This document shows positions 1 to 6,756 of a stretch of 13,116 bases of DNA, one piece after another. The notes under the pieces were generated by a model. That model worked only from the letters and a program-made list of their open reading frames with translations. It searched no databases and was not told where the DNA came from. A program made the translations under genes and the position numbers. How positions within the stretch are numbered: the first letter of the stretch is position 1; each line of letters starts with the position of its first letter. Source of the DNA: a bacterium (GTDB taxonomy: Bacteria; Patescibacteriota; Minisyncoccia; Phycocordibacterales; VMEP01); assembly GCA_030699625.1 (NCBI GenBank), contig JAUYLU010000043.1:1-13116 (forward strand), given 5' to 3'.

Positions 1-24
1 TGGGAAATAGTATATGCTGTATTA

Positions 25-600
25 ATGGGAAAGTTAGAAAAAGAAACGAAAGCAAGAGCACGCAGGCAAAATATCAAAAAAATTATACTTGGAACCTTGT
101 ACGGGACTGGGTTGGTAAGTCTCGCGATACTTGCCCCAAATGCAATAGGGACACTCGTGAAAATGACCGGCACCACCACAAAAAATGACGGCTATCGAGT
201 AAGGCGCTCCCTCTCTCGCCTGCTTTCTCACGGGCTTATTCGTCTCGATAAAACAGAACGGGGAACTTTCGTCAGAATAACTTCAAAAGGCAAAGAAGAG
301 ATCGAGCGGCTGTATGTGTCTGAAACAGCCATGAAAAAGCCCGCACGCTGGGATGGAAAATGGAGAATTGTGGTCTACGACCTCAAAGAGAGGAGAAAAA
401 CGACAAGAGACCGCTTCCGTAGGGCGCTTGCCGCCTTCGGCTTTATGAAACTGCAAGACAGTGTGTGGGCATACCCCCACGATTGCGAAGATTTGATCAC
501 GCTCATCAAGGCGGATTTCAAAATCGGCAAAGAGGTATTGTATATAATCGCGGAAAGCATCGAATACGATACGCCGCTAAAGCACGCGTTCAAACTTTAA
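25..600 (+). CDS. PaaX-like winged-helix protein with Cas2-fold C-terminal domain
   Basis: A 191-residue protein in two parts. Residues about 15-100 are basic at the start and look like a winged helix (a helix near LGTLYGTGLVSLAIL, then RVRRSLSRLLSHGLI and a TFVRITSKGKEEIERL wing). Residues about 110-185 read like a Cas2 ferredoxin fold: WRIVVYDL with Asp119 ending the first strand, a basic helix at 124-137, then FGFMKLQDSVWAYP and a final YIIAESIE strand. This is the architecture of PaaX-type repressors, and the lone Cas2-like proteins common in CPR genomes look the same. No CRISPR repeats, cas1 or other cas genes are visible in the window, so a regulatory role is more likely than spacer acquisition; that is inference. 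The gene starts 24 bases into the window, so its promoter and upstream partners cannot be judged. Its base composition is clearly more AT-rich than obg. ATG at 25 is the natural start; no clear Shine-Dalgarno is seen. Confidence 0.85.
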   Translation: MGKLEKETKARARRQNIKKIILGTLYGTGLVSLAILAPNAIGTLVKMTGTTTKNDGYRVRRSLSRLLSHGLIRLDKTERGTFVRITSKGKEEIERLYVSETAMKKPARWDGKWRIVVYDLKERRKTTRDRFRRALAAFGFMKLQDSVWAYPHDCEDLITLIKADFKIGKEVLYIIAESIEYDTPLKHAFKL

Positions 601-724
601 TCTTTGGCTGTTTTTCTTTTCCACCATACCTAAGCTATAGCGTAATTATAGTGGAATATGCATCAAGGCGCCGCAAGGGTATCTTAATTAACCGTCTGAA
701 CTGTCTCTCTGCTTATCAGACATT

Positions 725-757
725 GAGAAGGAAAAGTTTGCCTTCTCTTTTGTCTTA
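725..757 (+). terminator. Rho-independent terminator between convergent genes
   Basis: Seven-base arms GAGAAGG (725-731) and CCTTCTC (741-747) enclose a 9-base loop and are followed on the plus strand by a T-rich run (TTTTGTCTTATTTCTTTTT) that runs into the end of obg. The T-run lies on the plus side, so it would stop the Cas2-like gene or a short transcript starting near 650. On the minus strand the same stem lies just past the obg stop codon but lacks a following T-run. Confidence 0.6.
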
Positions 758-1753
758 TTTCTTTTTCGTGCGCAAAATCTTCACGAGCTCGTCCACGAGC
801 TCCTTCACCGCCTTGTCGTCGAGAATGGAGACCGCGTATACCCTGGAGTTCAGCTTCTTCATTTTCTTCATCTGCCGCTCGACGGTCTTTTCGTCCACGA
901 GGTCGCGCTTGGTGAGGATGACGAGCTCGTCCTTGTCGGCCAAACTCTCGCTACCTGCCTCGCCGGCAGGCAGGTAGCGCTCGAGCTCGTTGCGCACCGT
1001 TGTGTAGGGCACCGTTGGGTCTTTATGCTCGAGCGAGATGAGGTGCGCGAGCATGCGGGTGCGCCGGATATGCCGGAGAAACGCATGGCCGAGCCCTTTG
1101 CCCTCGCTCGCCCCTTCGATGAGGCCGGGAATGTCGGCGACGATGTAACCGTACATGTCGCCGAGGTTCGGTTCAAGCGTGGTGAACGGATAATCGGCCA
1201 CTTTGCCTTTGGCTTTGGTCACCGTGTTCAAAAAATTGGTCTTCCCCGCGTTCGGAAGCCCGACGAGGCCGAGGTCGGCTAAAAGCCGAAGCTCGATGAA
1301 AAAATCCGCCTCTTCGCCGGGCTTCCCCGGCGTCCATTCTTTCGGCGTCCTGTTGACCGAGCTTTTGAAGTGCTCATTCCCGAGGCCGCCCATGCCTCCC
1401 TTGAGGAGGAGCACCGGCGTTCCCTCCTCTTCTATTGAGACTTCTTCGCCGGTAGAAAGGTTCTTGATGACCGTGCCCACGGGGAAGGAGAGCACGAGGT
1501 CCTCCCCGCTTTTGCCGTGGAGCGAGTTCCGTCCGCCGTCGCCGCCGCCTTTCGCGCGGAGCTCCTTCACGTGCTTGTAGTCGACGAGCGAGTGCCGAGA
1601 GCGCGAGCCCGCCGCATAGACGGCGCCGCCGTTCCCCCCGTCGCCGCCCGAAGGCCCCGCTTTGTCCTTGCCTTTGGTATGCAAAAAGCGCACCACGCCG
1701 TTCCCTCCGCGGCCCGCCACGATATGGAGATTGAGTTCGTCGACGAATGCCAT
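755..1753 (-). CDS. obg: GTPase Obg (CgtA), short form lacking the OCT domain
   Basis: Obg is a ribosome-associated GTPase acting in large-subunit assembly and stress control. Residues 1-158 form the glycine-rich Obg fold (AGRGGNGVVRF, GPSGGDGGNGGAVY, AKGGGDGG, KGGMGGLGNEHFK). The G domain follows: G1 GLPNAGKT at 165-172, switch PFTTLEPNLG at 189-198, G3 DIPGLIEGA at 207-215, G4 TKRD at 281-284. It ends at 332 residues in a Lys-rich tail, so there is no C-terminal OCT domain. G1 continues Lys-Thr-Asn-Phe where most Obg proteins have Lys-Ser-Thr or Lys-Ser-Ser, a mild variant that keeps the Lys. Residues 259-268 (RYLPAGEAGS), just before G4, are encoded by a 31-bp palindrome that looks like an in-frame insertion. 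It stands as its own unit: DedA ends 58 bases upstream, and five heptamer repeats with a -10-like hexamer lie in between. No Shine-Dalgarno is seen. Confidence 0.97.
   Translation of the reverse strand: MAFVDELNLHIVAGRGGNGVVRFLHTKGKDKAGPSGGDGGNGGAVYAAGSRSRHSLVDYKHVKELRAKGGGDGGRNSLHGKSGEDLVLSFPVGTVIKNLSTGEEVSIEEEGTPVLLLKGGMGGLGNEHFKSSVNRTPKEWTPGKPGEEADFFIELRLLADLGLVGLPNAGKTNFLNTVTKAKGKVADYPFTTLEPNLGDMYGYIVADIPGLIEGASEGKGLGHAFLRHIRRTRMLAHLISLEHKDPTVPYTTVRNELERYLPAGEAGSESLADKDELVILTKRDLVDEKTVERQMKKMKKLNSRVYAVSILDDKAVKELVDELVKILRTKKK
949..979. repeat. Short palindrome inserted in the obg reading frame
   Basis: Perfect 12-bp inverted arms CGCTACCTGCCT (949-960) and AGGCAGGTAGCG (968-979) around the loop CGCCGGC. 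On the minus strand it starts exactly at a codon boundary and encodes RYLPAGEAGS (obg residues 259-268). Obg proteins usually need only a few residues between the helix ending ELERY and the strand ELVILTKRD, so roughly eight or nine residues look extra. From memory, CCTGCC/GGCAGG palindromes giving LPAG-type peptides recur in Parcubacteria genomes; that is recollection, not a search result. Confidence 0.8.
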
Positions 1754-1759
1754 AAAAGG

Positions 1760-1794
1760 TCAGTATAGAGTATTTAGTATCGAGTATATAGTAT
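1760..1794. repeat. Five tandem heptamers NNAGTAT upstream of obg
   Basis: On the plus strand TCAGTAT, AGAGTAT, TTAGTAT, CGAGTAT and ATAGTAT follow each other without gaps: five 7-bp units with a fixed AGTAT and two free bases. The tract fills most of the 58-base gap between DedA and obg. Read on the obg strand it is a run of ATACT units. The copy nearest obg gives TATACT (1762-1767), a good -10 hexamer whose end is 8 bases from the ATG. Confidence 0.85.
1762..1767 (-). promoter_or_regulatory. Possible -10 hexamer for obg
   Basis: TATACT on the minus strand, separated from the obg ATG by 8 bases (1754-1761). If used, transcription would begin at or next to the start codon, giving a leaderless or nearly leaderless mRNA. 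This fits the missing Shine-Dalgarno. The -35 region lies inside the heptad tract and is not recognisable, so the call is tentative. Confidence 0.35.
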
Positions 1795-1811
1795 GGGACG
1801 CGGAAGAAAAT

Positions 1812-2417
1812 TCAAATTTCATTTTTCTTTTTCTTCTCATAGTAAAGGGCGAGCGCTTTTTGGAGCGAGACGAGGAGGGCGATGAGGGCGACGATGATGA
1901 GGAGGAAAACAGAGAGGCGGTTCGTGAGCTCGATGGCCACATAGCCGAAGAGATACCCCGCCGCGGCGAACACGGCCACCCAGATGACCGAAGCGATGAC
2001 CTCCGCTTTCATGAAAAGCGGGAAATGCATCCTGATGTAGCCCGCGAAGATGAGGGTGGCATGGTTCGTGCCATAGACGAACTTGGCGAGGGAAAGCGAA
2101 AGTATGGGCCGCTCCTCGAAGCGCGGGAAGAGCCGCCGCACCACCGTTTCCGCCATGCTGAGAAGCCGAAGCACGAAAACGGGGAGGCCCTCGCGTTTGA
2201 GCGCCGCGCCGAGAAAGTACCAGAGCACGTCGCCGATGAGCACGCCGACGAGGGCGATTGCCGCGACGAGCGGCAAGCTCAAGGCCCCGAGGTGCGCGAG
2301 CACCGCCGAGACAATGAGAAACGTCTCCCCCTCTATCACCATGGCGACGAAGAGGACGGCGTATGCGGCGAGAGCGTGCGCCTCGAGAAAGGAGATAAGC
2401 GCGTCGAGACCGAACAT
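1812..2417 (-). CDS. DedA-family membrane protein
   Basis: A 201-residue protein of the DedA/SNARE-associated family, which in other bacteria helps lipid carriers cross the membrane and supports membrane homeostasis. Several hydrophobic segments are visible (about 12-55, 105-125, 138-160, 168-190). Family-like features are the early Glu in VIEGETFLIVSA, the Gly-Asp pair in LVGVLIGDVLWYFLGA, the long amphipathic stretch with SLAKFVYGTNHATLIFAGYIRM, and a Lys-rich cytoplasmic tail (YYEKKKKNEI). The usual FxxR/GxxR pattern is altered: KFVYGTNH sits where many family members have RFxPGxR, so the protein is somewhat divergent. Its ATG lies one base past the stop codon of the holin-like gene, which suggests translational coupling. 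The substrate cannot be read from the sequence. Confidence 0.85.
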   Translation of the reverse strand: MFGLDALISFLEAHALAAYAVLFVAMVIEGETFLIVSAVLAHLGALSLPLVAAIALVGVLIGDVLWYFLGAALKREGLPVFVLRLLSMAETVVRRLFPRFEERPILSLSLAKFVYGTNHATLIFAGYIRMHFPLFMKAEVIASVIWVAVFAAAGYLFGYVAIELTNRLSVFLLIIVALIALLVSLQKALALYYEKKKKNEI

Positions 2418-2418
2418 G

Positions 2419-2760
2419 TTATTCCCTGTCGAGCGCTTTGTTCGCGACGAAAAGCACCGCCGAGACGAAGAGCGAGCCGAGGAGAGCGGCGACGAATCCG
2501 TCGATCTCGAGCCCTTTCACCACGGTCGCCAGGAACCAGAAGATGGCCGCATTGATGACCAGGGTGAAAAGCCCGAGCGTGAGCATGTTGATGGGAAGGG
2601 TAAGGAGCACGAGGAGCGGCTTTACCGTGACCGAGAGCACACCGAGCACGAGCGTGGCGATGAGGGCGGCATAGAAATTGGAGACCGAAATGCCGGGGAT
2701 GATATAGGGAGCGGCGAGGAGCGCCCCGCTCGCGATGAGCCACTTGATGAGAATCTTCAT
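2419..2760 (-). CDS. Phage-holin-4 superfamily / YvlD-like membrane protein
   Basis: 113 residues with four hydrophobic segments, at about 4-24, 29-52, 57-80 and 88-108. The pattern is that of the mycobacterial phage holin superfamily IV / YvlD family (PF04020): a short N-terminal Lys-containing start, NFYAALIATLVLGVLSVTVKP, LLTLPINMLTLGLFTLVINAAIFW, and a closing GSLFVSAVLFVANKAL. Despite the name, chromosomal members are not known lysis proteins; in Bacillus, YvlD belongs to an envelope-stress operon. Here it lies between a two-TM coiled-coil protein and DedA, one base before the DedA start, so the three probably make one membrane-related transcript. No Shine-Dalgarno is evident. The 23-base gap upstream contains part of an AGTTTNN heptad tract. 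Confidence 0.88.
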   Translation of the reverse strand: MKILIKWLIASGALLAAPYIIPGISVSNFYAALIATLVLGVLSVTVKPLLVLLTLPINMLTLGLFTLVINAAIFWFLATVVKGLEIDGFVAALLGSLFVSAVLFVANKALDRE

Positions 2761-2771
2761 GCTAAAGCTAA

Positions 2772-2792
2772 AGTTTGCAGTTTTTAGTTTTT
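2772..2792. repeat. Three tandem heptamers AGTTTNN upstream of the holin-like gene
   Basis: AGTTTGC, AGTTTTT and AGTTTTT run directly together on the plus strand, spanning the stop codon of the two-TM gene and the gap to the holin-like start. The period of 7, the AGT core and the orientation relative to the downstream gene match the AGTATNN tract before obg. Confidence 0.6.
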
Positions 2793-3176
2793 AACAACCG
2801 ATTTCTTTATCTCCTCCAGATCGCGGCGCATCTGGTCCATTATGAACCGTATCTGGTCGAGCTCTTCCTTCTCGGTCTCTATCTCCTGCTCGGTCCGCTC
2901 GGCCACCTTCTTTTGGCGCTTGATGCCCGCGATGATGATGGTGTCCCCGACGAAAAAGGAGACGAAAAGCCCTGTCAGGAGGAGAATGACGACGGCGATG
3001 AGGAGCGACACCGGCCCCGTCATGAAATCGAAGAGATCGGCGGTGTGCCAGACGCCTCGCCAAAAGAGGACAATGCCGACGCCCGCGATGAAGGCGTAGG
3101 TGATGGGGTAATGGGAAAGCGAGCCTCGCACCTTGTCTTCGAGCTTGTCGAATATTCTGATTATGGGACGTACCAT
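2784..3176 (-). CDS. Two-TM membrane protein with C-terminal coiled coil, unknown function
   Basis: 130 residues that I do not recognise as a named family. Residues 1-20 are polar and amphipathic. A first hydrophobic segment lies at about 24-40 (TYAFIAGVGIVLFWRG) and a second at about 53-80 (GPVSLLIAVVILLLTGLFVS). Residues 84-126 are highly charged with heptad-like spacing (KRQKKVAERTEQEIETEKEEL, then DQIRFIMDQMRRDLEEIKKSV), a likely cytoplasmic coiled coil that could mediate self-association or contact a partner. It is the first gene of the run with the holin-like and DedA genes and follows an extended -10 promoter whose box is 26 bases from the ATG. No Shine-Dalgarno precedes the ATG. A structural membrane role is only a guess. 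Confidence 0.8.
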   Translation of the reverse strand: MVRPIIRIFDKLEDKVRGSLSHYPITYAFIAGVGIVLFWRGVWHTADLFDFMTGPVSLLIAVVILLLTGLFVSFFVGDTIIIAGIKRQKKVAERTEQEIETEKEELDQIRFIMDQMRRDLEEIKKSVVKN

Positions 3177-3202
3177 GGTAGTGACGGTTACTGGTTCAGA
3201 GG

Positions 3203-3208
3203 ATTATA
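3203..3208 (-). promoter_or_regulatory. Extended -10 promoter for the two-TM/holin/DedA run
   Basis: On the minus strand the sequence is TGATATAAT: a perfect TATAAT with the TG of an extended -10. The upstream part overlaps the TGA stop of the HD-domain gene. A good -35 is absent, as is usual for extended -10 promoters. Predicted initiation is about 7 bases downstream, leaving a leader of roughly 20 bases. Confidence 0.6.
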
Positions 3209-3877
3209 TCATTTCCGGCCGCCTTGAGGCGACGGTCTGTGAAAGCCCTCAAAAGCCGCGACGGCCTTTCGGGCGAGCAGGCTCAATATCTCGATTACCT
3301 CCGTCTGGTCTTTTCCGTACAAAGACTGGAGCCTCATCACTTGGCCCTCGAGGGCGCTTTTGACCGACGCTTTGTCGTACCCGTGGTCCTTGAGCGCTTT
3401 GACCCCGTTCAGCGAATGGGTCACCTTCGGCATGGCCTTGTCGAGCACTTTTATGAAACGGGCCTCCTTGGTATCGAGCTTTTCGTATTTCCGTATCGTT
3501 CGAGGCAGCCACGGAAAAGTCTTTCCGAATCTTTTTTCTATCTTCCTCAAAGCCGCCCGTTCGCGCTTCTCCTTCGACGCGGCGCTCTTTTTATCGATGG
3601 CCATGCCATGGGGATTGGGGGTGTCGCCGGCATATACCTCTACCAAATCGTGAACGAGGGCAAATTGGGCGACGAGCCCGATATTCAAATCTTTCTTGTA
3701 ATCAGCGGCCAAGGAGCAGGCGACGAGGGAAAGCATCACGGTGTGGTCGGTGTCCGATTCCGGCGTAACGCCGTCTTCACAGAGGGTGATTCTCTTCACT
3801 CTCCCGAACTGCATGGCAAATTGACCAAGCTCGATGATTTTGCGAACGACTGCTCCGTTTATTTTCCTACTTCCCAT
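3209..3877 (-). CDS. HD-domain phosphohydrolase, YfbR/HDDC2 (5'-deoxynucleotidase) type
   Basis: A 222-residue helical protein with the metal-binding pattern of HD phosphohydrolases: His45 in SDTDHTVML, the His76-Asp77 doublet in QFALVHDLVE, and a likely distal Asp146 in KVLDKAMP. The run LVHDLVEVYAGDTPNPHG followed by SKEKRERAALRKIEKRFG matches the HDDC2/YfbR subfamily, whose characterised members remove phosphate from deoxynucleoside 5'-monophosphates. Here that substrate is inferred from family only. The start is supported by AAAGGTG (3880-3886) two bases before the ATG, one of the few ribosome-binding-like sites in the window. It lies 14 bases after the ASCH gene and probably shares the secA transcript. 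The tail (GFHRPSPQGGRK) is short and polar. Confidence 0.85.
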   Translation of the reverse strand: MGSRKINGAVVRKIIELGQFAMQFGRVKRITLCEDGVTPESDTDHTVMLSLVACSLAADYKKDLNIGLVAQFALVHDLVEVYAGDTPNPHGMAIDKKSAASKEKRERAALRKIEKRFGKTFPWLPRTIRKYEKLDTKEARFIKVLDKAMPKVTHSLNGVKALKDHGYDKASVKSALEGQVMRLQSLYGKDQTEVIEILSLLARKAVAAFEGFHRPSPQGGRK

Positions 3878-3891
3878 GGCACCTTTGTTGC

Positions 3892-4227
3892 TTATTGATT
3901 ACCACGCAGAAGTTTAAAATCAATTATTTTAACTACTGTATCCATATCAACCTTTTCCCCATAGTATTTCTTGTAATGTTCTAACATTTCCTCGTTGCTC
4001 TGATACTTTTCATGCCCTTCAAAATCCTTTTCCTCTATCTCGCCCAGCTTCTTTTCTCGCACTCCTGTAATTTCCGCCTCGGCAAACTTTTCGCTCGATT
4101 CCCAATCAATAAGCTCGATTTTATCTCCTATTTGTAAATCTTTATCGTCAAAAAGTCGCCATGTAACCGTTTTGCTTCTGTCTAAGATTTTCTTAACTAA
4201 GTTGTGTCTGAATTTTAATGTTTTCAT
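3892..4227 (-). CDS. ASCH-domain protein
   Basis: 111 residues that look like an ASCH domain, a PUA-like beta-barrel found in small RNA-binding or RNA-modifying proteins. Supporting pieces are the opening MKTLKFRHNLVKKILDRSKT, VTWRLFDDKDLQIGDKIELI, DWESSEKFAEAEITGVREKK and LGEIEEKDFEGHEKYQSNEE, which follow the family pattern of a basic N-terminal strand-helix, a G-D turn and a late acidic helix. A few ASCH proteins (E. coli YqfB) act as amidohydrolases on modified cytidine, so the role is open. I chose ATG 4227 because MKTLKF resembles the family N-terminus. ATG 4242 would add MVRRS and overlap secA by 11 bases; it follows AAAGGTG, but that string is also the SecA codons for KRCHG. The gene is about 37% G+C (111 of 300 bases counted), far below secA, which suggests later acquisition. 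Confidence 0.8.
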   Translation of the reverse strand: MKTLKFRHNLVKKILDRSKTVTWRLFDDKDLQIGDKIELIDWESSEKFAEAEITGVREKKLGEIEEKDFEGHEKYQSNEEMLEHYKKYYGEKVDMDTVVKIIDFKLLRGNQ

Positions 4228-4231
4228 ACTC

Positions 4232-6715
4232 CTACGCACCATGACACCTTTTATATTTCTTTCCGGAACCGCACGGGCAGGGGTCGTTGCGCCCCACTGC
4301 GGGGGCGGCGGGCGCGGAAATGGCCGCCGCGCCCTTTTCCTCACCGTTCCCGAGAAGCGAGGCATTCTCCTTCACTTCCTTGAGGTCCGCGCGCTCTTTC
4401 TCGGGCGAGAGCGCCTCGGCGCCCTTCCCCACCCCGGCGACGAGCGAGAGGAGCTCGCCCGCGAACGATTCCTGCATGCGGCGGAAGAGCCCGAGCCCTT
4501 CGCGCTTATACTCCACGAGCGGATCGCGCTGGCCGTAGGCGCGCAGTCCCACCGAGCTTCGCATGTAGTCCATGGCTTCGAGGTGCTCGACCCAGAGGAG
4601 GTCCGAGACCTGGAGCGCCGCTCGGCGGACGAACTCGTAGAAGGTCGCCTCGCCGAGGAGCTCCTTTTTCCCCGTCACCATCGTTTCGAGCTCCGCTTCG
4701 CCGCCGACGATCTCCGCGAGAAGCTCGTCGAGATACGCCCGCTCGCCGAAGAGTATCTTGCGGCGGCGCTCATAGACGGCGCGGCGCTGCTGGTTCAGGA
4801 CGTCGTCGTACTCGAGGACGTGCTTCCTCGAATCGAAGTGATGCCCTTCGATCTTGGTCTGGGCGTTCTCGAGGGCTTTCGAGACGAGGCGCGCCTTGAT
4901 GGGCTCGTCCTCGGGGATGCCGAAGCGCCCCATCATGTTCTTCACGGTGTCGCCCGCGAAAATGCGCATGAGCGAGTCGTCGAGCGAGACGAAGAACTGC
5001 GTCTCGCCCGGGTCGCCCTGGCGGCCGGAGCGCCCTCGGAGCTGGTTGTCGATGCGGCGCGCCTCGTGCCGCTCCGTGCCGATGACGAAGAGGCCGCCCT
5101 TCGCCTTCACCTCTTCGTATTCCTCTGTGGTGGCGGGCACGCCGCCCAATTTGATGTCGACGCCGCGGCCGGCCATGTTGGTGGCGATGGTGACGCCGCC
5201 CCGCTTCCCGGCCTGAGCGATGATCTCGCCTTCGCGCTCGTGGTTCTTCGCGTTCAGGACCACGTGGGGAATGCCGTCGCGCTTAAAATAGGCGGAGAGG
5301 AGCTCGTTCTTCTCGATGGAAACGGTGCCGATGAGGACGGGCTGGCCCTTCTCGTTGAGCTCCTTCACTTTCCGCACGAGGGCCGTGATTTTCCCCTTCT
5401 CGTTCTGGAAGATGAGGTCGTCGTGGTCGGCGCGCTTCGGCGGCCGGTGGGTCGGGACGGCCACCACCGAGAGGCCGTAGACCTTCCGGAACTCCTCGGC
5501 CGAGGTGAGGGCGGTGCCCGTCATGCCGGAAAGCTTGTGGTACATCCGGAAGTAGTTCTGGAAGGTGATGGAGGCGAACGTGCGCGATTCCTCCTTGACG
5601 AGGACGCCTTCCTTGGCTTCGATTGCCTGGTGAAGCCCCTCCGACCAACGCCGTCCCGGCTGGAGGCGCCCGGTGAACTCGTCGACGATGACCACTTCGC
5701 CGTCCTTGACCACGTAGTCCTTGTCCCGCACGAAAAGCGCCTTGGCCCGCACGGCGGTCTCGAGGTGGTGCACGTACTTCACCCCGTGCTCGGTATAGAT
5801 GTTCGAGACGCCGAGGAGCTTTTCGGCGCGCTCGATGCCCTCGTCAGTGAGCGTGGTGGCGCGGAGCTTCTCGTCTACCTTATAGTCGCGATCCTTTTCG
5901 AGCGTATTCGCGATCTTCGCGAACTTCGCGTAGAGCTCGCCCGAGTCGCCCGAGGGCGCGGAGATGATGAGAGGCGTGCGCGCCTCGTCGATCAAGATGG
6001 AGTCGATCTCGTCGACGATGGCGTAGTGGAAGCCGCGCTGGACGAGGTCCTCCTTTCGATAGGCGATGTTGTCCCGAAGGTAGTCGAAGCCGAATTCGTT
6101 GTTGGTGCCGTAGGTGATGTCGGCGGCGTAGGCCTCGCCCTTCGCGACGGGGCGGAGGAATTCGTGGAATATCTTGAACGAGCCGAGTTCGTCGCGCGCC
6201 TTGTCGGCCTCGCGGTGCTCGGGGTCGTAACGGTACGCGCTGTCGTGGGTGAGCACTCCCACCGAGAGCCCGAGAAAGGAATAGATCTGCCCCATCCACA
6301 CCGCGTCGCGGCGGGAGAGGTAGTCGTTCACCGTGACCACGTGCACGCCGGCGCCGCGAAGGGCGTTCAAAAACGCGGGGAGGGTGGCGACGAGCGTTTT
6401 CCCTTCGCCGGTGCGCATTTCGGCGATGTTCCCCCTGTGGAGGGCGATGCCGCCCAAGAGCTGGACGTCGTAGTGGCGCTCGCCGAGCGTGCGGCGCGAG
6501 GCCTCGCGCACGAGCGCGAACGCTTCCGGCAGAAGCTCGTCCTCGGTGGCGCCTTCCGCGAGCCGTTTTTTGAGCCCGGCGGCCTTCCCCTTAAGCTCCT
6601 CATCGGAAAGCGCTTCCATCTCGGACTCGAGGGCGCCGATCTTTTCCACGAGCGGCCGAAACCCCTTAAGGAGCCGTTCGCCGTCGTCCTTAAAAAGCCC
6701 TGAAAACAAAGACAT
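4232..6715 (-). CDS. secA: Preprotein translocase ATPase SecA
   Basis: SecA drives secretory proteins through the SecYEG channel using ATP and cycles between cytoplasm and membrane. This copy has 827 residues, close to Bacillus SecA (841). Order of motifs: Walker A MRTGEGKT at 100-107, [12 protein letters not shown] at 128-138, [16 protein letters not shown] at 201-216, the DEAD-type box [15 protein letters not shown] at 234-248, then [20 protein letters not shown], the SGMTGTA motif, [14 protein letters not shown] and [18 protein letters not shown]. It ends with the zinc-binding SEC-C motif: Cys813, Cys815, Cys824 and His825. The MSLFSGLF start at 6715 is preferred; the frame is open for 46 more codons, but those lie in repeat sequence and do not look like SecA. 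A TACAAT box ends only 6 bases before this ATG. The ASCH and HD genes follow with almost no gap. Confidence 0.98.
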   Translation of the reverse strand: MSLFSGLFKDDGERLLKGFRPLVEKIGALESEMEALSDEELKGKAAGLKKRLAEGATEDELLPEAFALVREASRRTLGERHYDVQLLGGIALHRGNIAEMRTGEGKTLVATLPAFLNALRGAGVHVVTVNDYLSRRDAVWMGQIYSFLGLSVGVLTHDSAYRYDPEHREADKARDELGSFKIFHEFLRPVAKGEAYAADITYGTNNEFGFDYLRDNIAYRKEDLVQRGFHYAIVDEIDSILIDEARTPLIISAPSGDSGELYAKFAKIANTLEKDRDYKVDEKLRATTLTDEGIERAEKLLGVSNIYTEHGVKYVHHLETAVRAKALFVRDKDYVVKDGEVVIVDEFTGRLQPGRRWSEGLHQAIEAKEGVLVKEESRTFASITFQNYFRMYHKLSGMTGTALTSAEEFRKVYGLSVVAVPTHRPPKRADHDDLIFQNEKGKITALVRKVKELNEKGQPVLIGTVSIEKNELLSAYFKRDGIPHVVLNAKNHEREGEIIAQAGKRGGVTIATNMAGRGVDIKLGGVPATTEEYEEVKAKGGLFVIGTERHEARRIDNQLRGRSGRQGDPGETQFFVSLDDSLMRIFAGDTVKNMMGRFGIPEDEPIKARLVSKALENAQTKIEGHHFDSRKHVLEYDDVLNQQRRAVYERRRKILFGERAYLDELLAEIVGGEAELETMVTGKKELLGEATFYEFVRRAALQVSDLLWVEHLEAMDYMRSSVGLRAYGQRDPLVEYKREGLGLFRRMQESFAGELLSLVAGVGKGAEALSPEKERADLKEVKENASLLGNGEEKGAAAISAPAAPAVGRNDPCPCGSGKKYKRCHGA

Positions 6716-6721
6716 CGGAGC

Positions 6722-6727
6722 ATTGTA
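6722..6727 (-). promoter_or_regulatory. Probable -10 hexamer of a leaderless secA promoter
   Basis: TACAAT on the minus strand, five of six matches to TATAAT, with only 6 bases (6716-6721) before the secA ATG. Initiation about 7 bases past the box would fall on the start codon. No Shine-Dalgarno is present, which is consistent. A weak -35 candidate (TGGCAA) lies about 18 bases further upstream. Confidence 0.45.
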
Positions 6728-6756
6728 ACACCGAAAGCCATCGTTTTGCCACACCA

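Noticed and set aside
1-24. Promoter for the first gene (TAGTAT, GTATTA).
   Set aside because: Too little upstream sequence is in the window to support a call.
4228-4365. Longer ASCH start giving a 157-residue protein.
   Set aside because: The first 41 extra residues are the SecA C-terminal coding region read in another frame and are Pro/Arg-rich, unlike ASCH proteins.
4172-6703. An 843-codon open frame on the plus strand opposite secA.
   Set aside because: It is the mirror of a GC-rich gene on the other strand. The translation is Leu/Val/Glu/Arg-rich without domains, and secA is unambiguous.
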